64,000 nt of DNA from Saprospiraceae bacterium UBA1994 (GTDB lineage Bacteria; Bacteroidota; Bacteroidia; Chitinophagales; Saprospiraceae). The stretch is from assembly GCA_002335865.1 (NCBI GenBank), contig DDCY01000029.1, forward strand, positions 1 through 64,000. The letters are read 5' to 3'. A program made the position numbers and the translations under genes. Position 1 is the first letter of the stretch, and every line of letters starts with the position of its first letter. Positions 8,290 to 18,900 of the stretch are shown one piece after another. A model generated the notes under the pieces. It searched no databases and had not been told where the DNA came from. It saw nothing but the letters and a program-made list of their open reading frames with translations.

Positions 8290-10596
8290 TTACGGAGTCA
8301 TATCCACTGTTATTCTTTCTGCGGTAGCTTTTAGAACTTTTTCACTACTTCCTCCTACCATGATATCAAACATCCCATCTTCGACATGGTAGTTTCCTTC
8401 GTTATCATAGAAACCTAATTCTTTATCAGTAAGGGTGAACGTTATTATTTTACTTTCATCTGGCTGAAGCATGTTCTTTTCAAATCCCTTCAGCTCTTTT
8501 ATAGGGCGCGTAATACTAGCTGAGATATCTCTAATGTATAGTTGTGTTATCTCTTCGCCAGCCATATTTCCTGTATTTGTCAGTTGGATAGTGACTATGA
8601 ATCCACTGCTAGTATTTGATACTTTTAAGTCGTTATATGTAAATGTGGTAAAGCTTTCGCCATGTCCGAAAGGGTAGAGTGCACTATTTTCTTCATCTAT
8701 ATAATGTGACCAGAAAACAACATCCGGATTTTCTTCTTGTGTAGGGCGACCTGTGCTTTTACAATTGTAATATAAAGGCATCTGACCTACAGAACGAGGA
8801 AAAGACATCGGCAATTTACCGCTGGGATTATATTCTCCCATAATTATTTCCGCAAGTGCGTTTCCTGATTCTGTGCCTAGTTGCCATGCCTGAACAATAG
8901 TTGGTATATGCTCATCGGCCCAGCTGAGATCCAATGGCCGACCACTCATTACAATGAGTATAATATTTGGATTGACAGCATGCACCGCTTCTAATAGTTC
9001 TTGCTGTAATCCTGGAAAATTAAGTTTTGTTCTGCTGCGAGCTTCCCCTGATTGGTATCCATGTTCGCCTAGTACCATTATCACTTGATCTACTTCTTTT
9101 GCTTTAGCTACTGCTTCCAATATTCCTGTTCTATTGTTTTCATTAATCTTGGTTTCCAATACAAAATGGGTAGGTTCGGTAGTCAATTGAACTCCTTGAA
9201 GAAATGTCCAATCGACAGCCTTGTATTTAGATAATCCTTCTTCTACTGAGATGGCTGAGTTGTCTTTTCCTGCTATTCGCCAACTACCAAGCGGACTATT
9301 TTTATCTGATACAAGAGGACCTATTACGGCTACACTTTTATTGGCTTTAATAGGTAATCCTCTATTTTTATTTTTTAAAAGAACTACAGATTTCCTTGCC
9401 ATATTTCTAGTAGCCAATATAATTTCATTTGATCCAATGACTCTAGCTTCTCTTTCTACATCACAGTATTTGTATGGATCTTCGAACAAGCCTAACTCAT
9501 GTTTGAGATTTAGAATTCTTCGCGCTGCATCATCGATCAGTTCAACGTCTACTTTGCCTTCTTCTACTAGTGTTTTGAGATACTTTTCATAGACATATGA
9601 TTCCATATCCATGTCACTACCTGCAAGTATAGCTTTCAATCCTGCGTCTTTCTCATTTGCTGCATAGCCATGAACTTTCATTTCACCTATAGATCCCCAA
9701 TCTGATACGATCATTCCATCATATTCCCAATGCCCTTTGAGTATCTTTCTTTGCAACTTTGCATGGCCAGTTACTGGAATACCATTCATTTGATTGAATC
9801 CATTCATAAATGTCGCTACTCCTGCATCTACACAAGCCTTGAATGGTGGTAAGACTATATTGTGTAGTATATCACCACTGATCACAGTAGTGTTGTATTC
9901 ACGGCCACCTTCTGCAAATCCATAACCTGCAAAGTGCTTAGCACATGCTGCTATTGTTAATGGATCAGATAAATTATCACCTTGAAGTCCTTTCACTCTA
10001 GCTTCCGCGATTTTACTCCCTAGATATGGATCTTCACCTGCACCTTCCATTACTCGTCCCCATCGTGCGTCTCTAGATATATCTACCATAGGGGCGAATG
10101 TCCAATTAAGTCCGGACGCTGCCGCTTCCATTGCTGCTATCTTTGATGATAGTTTAATGGCATCCATATCCCAAGAAGCACTTTCTGCTAATGGAATTGG
10201 AGAGATAGTACTATATCCATGGATGACATCAAAACCAAAAATCAATGGAATCCCTAGTCTAGTTTCTTCGACTGCTATTTTTTGTATTTTTCTTACTTGT
10301 TCTACACCTCTTACGTTCAGCATAGATCCTACCAAACCAGATTTTAGATTCTTATACTTTTGGGCAGCATCACCATCTTTTGGAGTGGGTCCCGTTGCAT
10401 TCCAAAATCCACTGTATTGGTTCATTTGACCAATTTTCTCATCGAGGGTCATTCGCTTTAGTAGTGATTCCACGCCATCGTATTTGATAGGAGATGGCAC
10501 CAAAACTTTATTTTCGATGATATCAATTTTATTGGCTGTGCCGCAGCTCACAATGCAAGCAATAGCAACAGAGACTAGGATCATTATTTTTCCCAT
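8290..10596 (-). CDS. bglX-like: GH3 beta-glucosidase (BglX-like), lipoprotein
   Basis: A 768-residue protein, about the length of BglX. Lipobox CIVSC gives Cys18, followed by G-T-A-N, which predicts periplasmic rather than surface location. The N-terminal TIM barrel has WTFAPMVDISRDARWGR, AKHFAGYG and the nucleophile region VSDWGSIGE with Asp299. The alpha/beta sandwich has a GEHGYQSGEARSR loop where the acid/base is expected. A C-terminal FnIII-like domain ends the protein (TNTGNMAGEEITQLYIRD). It hydrolyses terminal beta-linked glucose from short oligosaccharides. It is the first gene of the six-gene catabolic unit, whose own promoter should lie in the 502-bp gap upstream. Linkage preference is inferred from the locus. 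Confidence 0.94.
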   Translation of the reverse strand: MGKIMILVSVAIACIVSCGTANKIDIIENKVLVPSPIKYDGVESLLKRMTLDEKIGQMNQYSGFWNATGPTPKDGDAAQKYKNLKSGLVGSMLNVRGVEQVRKIQKIAVEETRLGIPLIFGFDVIHGYSTISPIPLAESASWDMDAIKLSSKIAAMEAAASGLNWTFAPMVDISRDARWGRVMEGAGEDPYLGSKIAEARVKGLQGDNLSDPLTIAACAKHFAGYGFAEGGREYNTTVISGDILHNIVLPPFKACVDAGVATFMNGFNQMNGIPVTGHAKLQRKILKGHWEYDGMIVSDWGSIGEMKVHGYAANEKDAGLKAILAGSDMDMESYVYEKYLKTLVEEGKVDVELIDDAARRILNLKHELGLFEDPYKYCDVEREARVIGSNEIILATRNMARKSVVLLKNKNRGLPIKANKSVAVIGPLVSDKNSPLGSWRIAGKDNSAISVEEGLSKYKAVDWTFLQGVQLTTEPTHFVLETKINENNRTGILEAVAKAKEVDQVIMVLGEHGYQSGEARSRTKLNFPGLQQELLEAVHAVNPNIILIVMSGRPLDLSWADEHIPTIVQAWQLGTESGNALAEIIMGEYNPSGKLPMSFPRSVGQMPLYYNCKSTGRPTQEENPDVVFWSHYIDEENSALYPFGHGESFTTFTYNDLKVSNTSSGFIVTIQLTNTGNMAGEEITQLYIRDISASITRPIKELKGFEKNMLQPDESKIITFTLTDKELGFYDNEGNYHVEDGMFDIMVGGSSEKVLKATAERITVDMTP

Positions 10597-10737
10597 TATT
10601 TTTGCGTCATTTCTAGTTAGTGTATTAGTTACATTAAGTATGTGAAAGTATGATTTCGTAGCTGGATTGTCTAATTTTTGAATGGTTTGTTGAGTGTCCT
10701 AGTGGTTTCTTTAGTTTGTATATATTTTTCTGGAATC

Positions 10738-10760
10738 GCACGATCAAGTGACTGTCGATT
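10738..10760. repeat. Imperfect direct repeat, copy 1
   Basis: This block shares its CTGTCGATT end and a GATCAA/GGTCAA core with 10918-10940. It lies about 145-165 bp upstream of the GH3 start. Role unknown. Confidence 0.4.
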
Positions 10761-10917
10761 GGTATTATTAGTTGGATTAGATAGTTTCTCTATTTTTTAT
10801 TTACTCCTAATCCATTAGATATTTGGATATGCATTTGGCAGATCAAAGTCCGAATTACAGCTGACAGTCTTCCAATAGCTCAGCGTAGTTTCAAGGAGAA
10901 AAGAATCTTTTTTCATT

Positions 10918-10940
10918 GTGCGGTCAAAACACTGTCGATT
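10918..10940. repeat. Imperfect direct repeat, copy 2
   Basis: Partner of 10738-10760: ACACTGTCGATT follows a GCGGTCAA core. The distance between copies is 180 bp. Role unknown. Confidence 0.4.
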
Positions 10941-10985
10941 CAGATTAGCGGCTAAAATTAATATTTCAATTATCTCCATTTAAAA

Positions 10986-11019
10986 TTAACCCAGATAAAA
11001 CCACTTTTATCTGGGTTAA
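10986..11019 (-). terminator. 15-bp-stem hairpin terminating the susC-GH16 unit
   Basis: A perfect inverted repeat: TTAACCCAGATAAAA, loop of 4, TTTTATCTGGGTTAA. On the minus strand, A and T runs flank the stem. It lies 80 bp past the GH16 stop and separates the import/laminarinase unit from the GH3 operon. Confidence 0.8.
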
Positions 11020-11098
11020 TTATTTTAGTGATTATTGCCTATTATAATTCATGTATTAATCAATCTATTAGTAGATGATTAATTGACTCCTTTTAATT

Positions 11099-12751
11099 CT
11101 ATTCCACCTCTTGGTACACCTTAATATAGTCAACTTGCATACGTGACTCAGTAAATCCAGCTTCTATAGCTCCGCCAAGGCTTCCGCCCATAGCTACATT
11201 AAAAATCAAAAATTGGTCAGTATTAAATGGCCATGTATCTCCATTTTGTACATTAGGTTGATAAGTATAATACTTACTGCCATCTACAGAAAAACTTACC
11301 AAATCTTCTGTCCATTCCATTTCGTAGACGTGAAACTCGTTAGATACACCTGGAACAGTAAGCGATCCTGTGTTGATTGTACCACCAAAACTAGATGGAG
11401 TGTGAATAGATGCCTGTACTACATTTTGATTATTTCCAACATGCTCCATGATATCTAGCTCTCCACAAGTTGGCCACCCCACTTCTGGAAAGTTAGCACC
11501 TAACATCCATAGTGCTGGCCACGTACCTTTGCCGTTTGGAAGTTTTGCTTTGATTTCTACTTTTCCATAAGTAAATTCAAATTTATCCTGAGTCTTAATT
11601 CGGGCAGAAGTAAATTGAGATCCTGAGAAACTTTCTCTTTTTGCAATGATATTAAGGATTCCGTTTTCTATAAATACGTTGTCTGTTCTATCTGTATAGA
11701 ATTGCTCTTCATTATTACCCCAGCCATTATTTCCAGTACCGAGATCATAGGACCATCTAGAACTACTAGGTGCTCCATTAAATAGAAACTCATCTTCCCA
11801 TACTAGTTCGTAATCTAGTTCAGGATTTACAACTACGGCATCTGTTGCTCTGAATCTTTGGTACCAAGCAAACTGTGCTCCACCATCATCTTCTTGTATA
11901 ACTCTCACATATATCACATCATTAGTATAAGACAATATTTCGTAAGTACTAGATCCGAGGTAGTAACTCATAAATGAATTGTTTCCGAGTACGAATCCAA
12001 CGTCGGTTGTATTTGTAAGTCCAGAAGTTGTTTCAAAAAACCCAAGAGGGACTTTACCTATTTCAGCAAAATCATAGCAAGCATCCACAGATGGATCTCC
12101 GGTGCCTAGAGTACTTATTACCTCACCTCGATTGAAATATGTAACGGCATTACTTTTTAATTCATAATCTACATTAGTACCATCCAATGTAAATGTCAGA
12201 ATATCTTCATACAAACATCCTTCAGATTCTTTTTCAAATGGCTGTGCTGTATACCATATTGGTTCTCCAACTGGAAATCCAGCATCATCAAACATAGGGC
12301 CTACTCCTAAGTGCGCAGGCGCTTCTTTTTCCCATTGCCAATCGCGACTATCTCCTCCAGTTAAAATTTGTATGAGATCTGCAGGAGCTTCGTATACAAC
12401 TTCCACTGATACATCGACAGTAGTATTGGTGGAGATTCCACCCGCACCATATGCGATAACTTTAACAGTGTAGTCTCCGGATGATCTATAAACCGCTTGA
12501 AGGTTACCATCACCACTAATCACTGCGTCTTCAGTATCACTAAGACCTAAGAAGTAGTGGTATATAATAGCACCATCTGCATTGGCATCGAAGTTAACTA
12601 TTCCAGAACCATCAGGGTTTACTGATGTAGATACTGTGAGATTTTTTGGCGCTTCGAGATTACCTATTTCTCTGATCTCTTCCTGACAGCCTAATATTCC
12701 TGTAAGAAGAAGGACTGTGAGCGCAAATTGTATTTTATGTATTATGTTCAT
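11099..12751 (-). CDS. GH16 laminarinase, surface lipoprotein with PKD-like N-terminus
   Basis: A 550-residue lipoprotein (Cys22) followed by Q-E-E, an acidic signal compatible with surface export. A PKD-like domain (about 35-125) resembles that of the neighbouring glycan-binding protein. A middle beta domain (about 130-290) is of unknown role. The GH16 domain (about 305-550) carries GELDIMEHVG, giving Glu431, Asp433 and Glu436 in the ExDxxE catalytic motif, plus WPALWMLG and the closing VDYIKVYQ strand typical of laminarinases. It is an endo-beta-1,3-glucanase that should start laminarin breakdown at the cell surface. It is last in the susC operon, 46 bp after the binding protein, and is followed by a strong terminator. 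Confidence 0.94.
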   Translation of the reverse strand: MNIIHKIQFALTVLLLTGILGCQEEIREIGNLEAPKNLTVSTSVNPDGSGIVNFDANADGAIIYHYFLGLSDTEDAVISGDGNLQAVYRSSGDYTVKVIAYGAGGISTNTTVDVSVEVVYEAPADLIQILTGGDSRDWQWEKEAPAHLGVGPMFDDAGFPVGEPIWYTAQPFEKESEGCLYEDILTFTLDGTNVDYELKSNAVTYFNRGEVISTLGTGDPSVDACYDFAEIGKVPLGFFETTSGLTNTTDVGFVLGNNSFMSYYLGSSTYEILSYTNDVIYVRVIQEDDGGAQFAWYQRFRATDAVVVNPELDYELVWEDEFLFNGAPSSSRWSYDLGTGNNGWGNNEEQFYTDRTDNVFIENGILNIIAKRESFSGSQFTSARIKTQDKFEFTYGKVEIKAKLPNGKGTWPALWMLGANFPEVGWPTCGELDIMEHVGNNQNVVQASIHTPSSFGGTINTGSLTVPGVSNEFHVYEMEWTEDLVSFSVDGSKYYTYQPNVQNGDTWPFNTDQFLIFNVAMGGSLGGAIEAGFTESRMQVDYIKVYQEVE

Positions 12752-12797
12752 TTCTTTTGTTATGTTCCAGATTGAAATAATATGGTTTATTTAAATA

Positions 12798-14381
12798 TTA
12801 ATTATTTTGGGTGATGTCGTCGAAGTAGAAATTGGAATCGTCACCTTCATTTCCAAAATCGAAGAAAACAACTATTCTACCATAGTCTTGCGTCGCATCT
12901 AATGCATTAAAGTCAAATGATAAAGTTTCCCATTCATTAGCTAGTGTATTAGTTGCTGCTATTTCTAAAAATATATTTGGATCACTTTTGTTTTCTACTT
13001 TTAAAAGTACTTGTATACCTGCTTTGGGTGACCAGGTTTTCATAGTGATAGTTTTTCCAGCTGAGACATCAAGGCTTCCGGTAAGATCGATGAATGATCC
13101 AGCCCACACCTCTGATCCTGAGGCTTTATTAAGATTACCAACTTTTGCTGAGATATTTTCTCCACTCATATCAGGATTGTCTAATACGTCTGTTGTAGCA
13201 TTTCCAAAGTTTTCAAAAACGTAGTTAATGTTTGCTTCGAAGTCGATAGGCATGGAGATTATATTATCCTCTCCGCCGCCACCGCCGCCGTTACCTTCAC
13301 CGAGTGTAATGTTGTCAAAGTAGTAATCTGAATCATCTCCAGGATTTCCAAAATCCATAAAAACTACTACTTGACTATAATTAGTTGACTGATCGACAGA
13401 ACTAAAGTCAAAGCTTAGATTTTCCCAAGTATTACTCGTAGAGGTTGTAGCCATCACTTCGACAAAAGTATTTGGATCATTACTATTTTCTATTTTAATC
13501 ATTACCGTAGCTCCAGATTTTGGACTCCATACATCCATTGTGATATTTGTTTCAGAACTAAAATCTATTGGATTCGGCATTTCAACAAATCCACCAGCCC
13601 AAACTTCTGCACCCTCGGCCTTGAAAAATTTCACTACTCTATTCGATGTGTTTCCGTTCATGTCCGGGTTATCTACAATAGATAATTCTGCGTTTCCAAA
13701 TGAAATAAGTCCGTAATCAATTTCATCACTTTCGAAGTCAATTGGAAAAGATAGTTGTACAGCAGGTAATACAATAGTAACGGTTTCAGTTGCTTCTATT
13801 GTAGTTGTTGATCCTGATCTTGCTATTACCCTTACTTCAAAATCTCCAGCTTCTGTGTAACTGTGGTTGGCAGATGAACCTTCCATAATGATAGTTGGGA
13901 CTTCATCAACTAGATCACCAAAAAAGATGTCATAGCTCATTGCATTAGTTGCACTGGGAGTAACAGTGATTACATTAGTATTTACTTCATCTATTGAGAT
14001 GTCTAATATTAAATCACTAGGAGGATCAAAAGCAACTGTCAATGTTTGCGTAGCTTGAATAGAATCTCCCATAACGTTAAACGCAGTACCAGTAATAGTG
14101 AATGTACCCTCTGCATATTGATGAGTTGCAGCCTGTCCTACATCGATTCTGTCCTCTGTAGAACCGTCGCCAAAGTCTAGTTTAAAGTATGATGCACCTT
14201 CAGCTGTAGGGGTGATATTTACTAATCCTACTTGGTCGGCGTCTGGCTGTATGTTCATCTGTAAGTTAGATGGTGCAGTGACAGATATTCCTGTGAAAGG
14301 ATCGTCTTCGCTACAGGCTATGATCGTTGTGATCGCAAGTAGTATTGATAGTGTTTGTTTTATGTATTTCATATTTATCAA
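12798..14381 (-). CDS. Surface glycan-binding lipoprotein (SusE/F position), two PKD and two CBM-like domains
   Basis: A 527-residue lipoprotein with Cys23 followed by S-E-D-D, a strong surface-export signal. Two PKD-like domains (about 36-118 and 119-206) lead to two homologous CBM-like beta-sandwiches (about 210-360 and 375-527) joined by a run of six glycines. Both contain a V(D/L)NPDM motif, a VWAG motif and a DFGN(P/E)GDDS motif before YFD(N/D)ITL. It has no catalytic motif. Its place right after SusD is that of SusE/F-type glycan-binding proteins, so it probably holds beta-glucan at the surface. The CBM-like units resemble the first two domains of the 19233-21611 protein. ATG codon 4 (MKYIKQ) is an alternative start. 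Confidence 0.82.
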   Translation of the reverse strand: MINMKYIKQTLSILLAITTIIACSEDDPFTGISVTAPSNLQMNIQPDADQVGLVNITPTAEGASYFKLDFGDGSTEDRIDVGQAATHQYAEGTFTITGTAFNVMGDSIQATQTLTVAFDPPSDLILDISIDEVNTNVITVTPSATNAMSYDIFFGDLVDEVPTIIMEGSSANHSYTEAGDFEVRVIARSGSTTTIEATETVTIVLPAVQLSFPIDFESDEIDYGLISFGNAELSIVDNPDMNGNTSNRVVKFFKAEGAEVWAGGFVEMPNPIDFSSETNITMDVWSPKSGATVMIKIENSNDPNTFVEVMATTSTSNTWENLSFDFSSVDQSTNYSQVVVFMDFGNPGDDSDYYFDNITLGEGNGGGGGGEDNIISMPIDFEANINYVFENFGNATTDVLDNPDMSGENISAKVGNLNKASGSEVWAGSFIDLTGSLDVSAGKTITMKTWSPKAGIQVLLKVENKSDPNIFLEIAATNTLANEWETLSFDFNALDATQDYGRIVVFFDFGNEGDDSNFYFDDITQNN

Positions 14382-14507
14382 TTAGATTGATTTAATTAAT
14401 GTTCATTGTTTTCTTTAAAGGCCTCTATTATTGAACGGAGTACTAATTATTATATCGTTAAAGATTGAGATCCGAAAAATTTAACAATGTTAAAAGTGCT
14501 AGTGGCT

Positions 14508-15980
14508 TTAATACCCCGGATTTTGTGCCCATATATTTCCTGCAACTTCTATCTCTACTAATGGGATAGGGAAGAGCTCATGAGTGCCAACTATGAAGCC
14601 GGGAATCTTTGCCGCAGCTTCACCTCTTCTTACCAGATCAAAAAATCTATGTCCTTCTCCAGCAAGCTCTAGTCTACGTTCTTGCTGTATATCTTGTTCT
14701 AAAGATCCTGCTGTAGTTACTAGATCACTTAATCCTGCTCTAGTTCTTACCCGATTTACATACTCTTGCGCTTTCGCATCGTTGCCTGTAGCGTTGTAGG
14801 CTTCAGCCGCAAGTAGTAATACATCACTAAATCTAATCGCTCTATAGTTAGTAGAATTAGTCAAGTTAGGGTCTTGAAAAGCTTCTCCTGTTCGTGGAAT
14901 ATATTTATGGTTATAATATCCAGTATGCTCCCAGCCCTCTCCGTATGACACTTGATTTCCCTGTGACTCTTGCTCGCTTTTGTAAGCCTCTATATCCATA
15001 ATAGTTGCGCGTAACCTATTGTCATTTGGTGTATATTGATCCACTAAATCTTGCACTGGTACGTTGAAGCTAAATCCACTTACATACGTAGGTCCACTGT
15101 ATCCTCGGATACCAGAAAATCCAACCATTACATTACCTTCACTACATTGTAAACAGCCGAATCCTGCACCCTGTTCATTTGAATATTGTACTTCAAATAC
15201 TGACTCAATATTATTTTCTGCTACTTGCGTAAAGAGTGTATTGTAATCATCATATAGATCATATACACCTGAATCAATTACATCATCTAATATAATTGTC
15301 GCTGCGCCAAATTTCTCTTGGAAAACTAAAACTTTTCCTAGAAGAGCTTGAGCTGCTCCTTTAGTTACACGACCTTTTTGATCCCACGATGTAGGTAATA
15401 CATTTGAAGCGAATGTTAAGTCAGATTCTATCTGTGCATATACATTAGCTTGCGCTTCTCTGCCATAATCTTGCACAGACCCAAAACTTACTCTCACATC
15501 AATAGGCATCGGTATATCACCAAACCATTTTGTCAATTCAAAAAAGTAATATGCTCTTAAGAAAGCTGCTTGACCCATTACTAGATCTTTATTTTCGAAA
15601 TTAGTTTTATTTTCAAATTCGAAAATGTAATTACATCTATTTACTCCAGCATACATCCAATTCCAAAGATCTTGTAAATTGCTATTTACAGGACCATGTC
15701 TCATATCATCTATCTCTTGAAACCCCGGAACATCATTTGCATTTTCTCCTCCACAAAGAGTATTATCAGATGCAAATTCACCCATCATGACATTGATGTA
15801 AGATGACTGCAGTAAATCGTATGCTCCTATTAATGCCTGTTGGTAATCGTCTTCAGAGTTGAAAAATGTCTCCGAATTAATTTGGTATAATGGATCTACC
15901 TCTAGGAATTCACTACATGACTGACTTACCATTATTATAGCTGCCAGTATCCAAAATTTTATATTAGTTATTTTATTCAT
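14508..15980 (-). CDS. susD-like: SusD-like outer-membrane glycan-binding protein
   Basis: A 490-residue lipoprotein (Cys22 in SQSC, then S-E-F). It shows the SusD/RagB pattern: an N-terminal EVDPLYQINSETFF, tetratricopeptide-like helices, RAYYFFELTKWFGDIPMP near residue 150 and the C-terminal ERRLELAGEGHRFFDLVRRG block near 440. SusD proteins cap the SusC barrel and feed oligosaccharide into it. The gene starts 3 bp after susC, as usual. Substrate is inferred from the GH16/GH17/GH30 context. Confidence 0.96.
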   Translation of the reverse strand: MNKITNIKFWILAAIIMVSQSCSEFLEVDPLYQINSETFFNSEDDYQQALIGAYDLLQSSYINVMMGEFASDNTLCGGENANDVPGFQEIDDMRHGPVNSNLQDLWNWMYAGVNRCNYIFEFENKTNFENKDLVMGQAAFLRAYYFFELTKWFGDIPMPIDVRVSFGSVQDYGREAQANVYAQIESDLTFASNVLPTSWDQKGRVTKGAAQALLGKVLVFQEKFGAATIILDDVIDSGVYDLYDDYNTLFTQVAENNIESVFEVQYSNEQGAGFGCLQCSEGNVMVGFSGIRGYSGPTYVSGFSFNVPVQDLVDQYTPNDNRLRATIMDIEAYKSEQESQGNQVSYGEGWEHTGYYNHKYIPRTGEAFQDPNLTNSTNYRAIRFSDVLLLAAEAYNATGNDAKAQEYVNRVRTRAGLSDLVTTAGSLEQDIQQERRLELAGEGHRFFDLVRRGEAAAKIPGFIVGTHELFPIPLVEIEVAGNIWAQNPGY

Positions 15981-15983
15981 AGT

Positions 15984-18900
15984 CTATAATGTTATTTTGA
16001 TACCTGCAATAAATGTTCTTGCTTGAGGATAGTATCCGTTATCTATTCCCGAGTCCAGAGGATTTCCAGAGGAAATGTTAGGATCATATCCTTGGTATTT
16101 TGTCAATGTAAATGGATTACTTACTGATCCATAGATTCTTATTTTTTCAAATCCGATACTTTGAATTCCATATCGAGGAATAGTGTATCCTAGTTGTAAA
16201 GTTTTGATACGTAGGTATGAACCATCTTCAATAAAATAATCAGAGAATAGATTATTGTCGGTAGCTCCGGTAGTTAGTCTTGGTACGTTAGTACTAGTAC
16301 CCTCACCGTGCCATCTATCAACGCTATAAGCTGTCCTATTAGTGAGTGGAAGGTTACGTGCGTAGTTACGAACTAAATCTCTTCCTACCTGAGCATCCGC
16401 AAATGCTGAGAAATCAAATCCATGAATCTCTGCGCTGAAACTCATTCCAAATATGTATTCAGGAATAGGGCTACCAATAAATGTGCGATCTTCTGAATCG
16501 ATTGCTCCATCATTATTACGATCTACAAATTTTAAATCTCCTGGTAGTGCGTCTGGTTGCGATGCGTGAGATTCTATCTCACTTGCATTTTGGAACACAC
16601 CATCGGTTTCTAAGCCATAGAAATATCCAATTGGTTGTCCTACTTCCCATCGTGTTGGAGGTAATTGGCCAATTGAGAATCCTCCACCTTGTATAAATGA
16701 TACACCGTCATTAAGACTTGTAGTTTCGTTCTTTAATTTTGATCCGTTTACTCCGAAATTGAAACTGATATCTTCAGAAAAATCATATCTATAGTTGATC
16801 GCTAATTCGATTCCAGTGTTCTTAATCGATCCCGCATTAGCAATTGGAAGTCCTCCACCAGGAGCAGTATATCCGGTAATCCCAGATACAGGGATCGAAA
16901 GTAGTAAATCATTACTTTCTTTAATGAAGTAGTCTGCTGTTACGGTTAATGCTTCATCAAAAAGATTTACATCTAATCCTAGATTGAACTGTGTGTTGCG
17001 TTCCCAATTGATATCTGGATTGGAAATAGCACCTACTGCTTGCCCAAATACTAAAGTATTACCATCGAAAACATATTCTGATTCACCATTGAGCCCAGCT
17101 ACATATCGGAAATCTCCAATTTTATCATTACCCGTCTGGCCATAACTCAATCTCAGTTTAGCAAAATCAATAATATTATTATTCTGTAGGAATGACTCTT
17201 CGCTCATCACCCAGCCGACAGAAATAGAAGGGAATATTCCGTATCTGTTGTTAGGGCCAAATCTAGTAGTACCATCGCGTCTAATGATACCTGAGATAAG
17301 ATATTTATAATTATATCCATATTGTATTCTTCCAAACTGAGACATTAATCTGAATGTACCAGCACCAGAGCTAGCGCCTCCAGGTCTGATCTCATTAGCT
17401 TGAGATACTGCTGCAAATTCGAAAGAGTTGTTAGGCACTCCAAATCCAGTTGCGTAAACACCTTGAAAGTTTTCTTCATACATAGAAGTTCCTGCTGTAA
17501 CATCTATTTTGTGAACATTATCGTAAGCATAAGTATAATTTAATACATTATCCCAACCCCATGATGAGTATGTCTGTGTCGATTCGCTTACTGAACTTTC
17601 TACAGTATTGAATACTTTTCCCGATCCATAAAATTCGATAGGTGAAAAACCTCTATTCGTAACTAAAGAAAAGTTGAAAGGAAGGCTAGAAGTGAAGGTT
17701 AATCCTTCAGCTATATTATAACTTAACCCTGCTGTTCCACTGAATCTATTGACATCTACATTGTTAAATGTATTTGCGATCTGCTGTAGGGGATTGATTA
17801 CTTCTGCCCCTAATCCCTCAGCTAAAGTGTAATCTCCATCTTCATCAAAAGGCGTAAGTGTAGAAGGCATATTGAGTGCATTGAAAAGAACTGATCCAAT
17901 TGCATTTTCACTAAGTGTTTTTCTGTTTTGCTTCGCATATGTTACAACAGAATTGAATTTGAGTTTCTCCGAAAGATCCACATCAAGATTTACATTTCCA
18001 GTATATCTTTTAAATCCTGCTTTTTCGCCACCTACAATACCTTGTTGATCAAAGTATGATCCACCAATAGCATATCTAGCTCTATCACCACCACCCCGTA
18101 CATTTAGGAAGTAGTTTCTGATAGGTGCATTTTGGAAAACTTCATCTTGCCAATCAGTACCTTCTCCTAAATCAGAAATAACATTAAATGGAGGCGTTTG
18201 TCCACCATTAGCATGGGCTTCATTAGAGAGAATTGCATACTCCGTTGCATTAAGTACTGGAATACGTCGAGCAGAACTCTGGGTGCCAACATATGCATGG
18301 AAGTCGATGACTGGCTTATCACTTTTAGTACCTTTTTTGGTGGTGATTAATACTACACCATTGGCGGCTTGTACACCATATATACTAGCTGAAGCATCCT
18401 TAAGAATGTTTATACTTTCTATACTATATGGGTCAAGTGCGCTGAGGTCAGCATATCGTACACCGTCTACGAGTATGAGAGGATTATTGTCACCATTTGT
18501 TGAGATACCACGAATACGTATGTTGTAACCGCCACCTGGAGATCCAGATTGTGAACTGATCTGTACACCAGCCGATTGTCCTTGTAGTGCTTGCTCTAAT
18601 CTATTAGGGTTAAGTTTAGCGACCTCTTCAGCTTTCACAATAGATACCGCTCCTGTTATTTCCTTTTTTGTTGATGACCCATATCCGATTACTACTACTT
18701 CGTTAAGTAGAGCTGATGAAGAATTAAGTGCAAAATTCATTTTTTCAATTCCAGTTACGGTTGCCTTCGCAGATTCGTAGCCTACATAGCTCATTTCTAA
18801 AATGTCACCAACGGAGGCTAATATTTCATAATTTCCGTCCAAATCGGTAACAGTACCAATTGTAGTTGTTAGATTAAAAATATTAGCAAAAGCTAATCCT

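Larger units (their letters stand above)
10597..11098 (-). other. Intergenic region between the two PUL operons
   Basis: These 502 bases contain no convincing ORF. They hold the GH16 terminator hairpin (10986-11019), the presumed promoter of the GH3 operon, and two imperfect copies of a block around GGTCAA-N4-ACTGTCGATT, at 10738-10760 and 10918-10940. Both copies are in the same orientation, about 180 bp apart. They could be regulator-binding sites or remnants of a duplication. I could not find a full -33/-7 pair. Confidence 0.5.
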
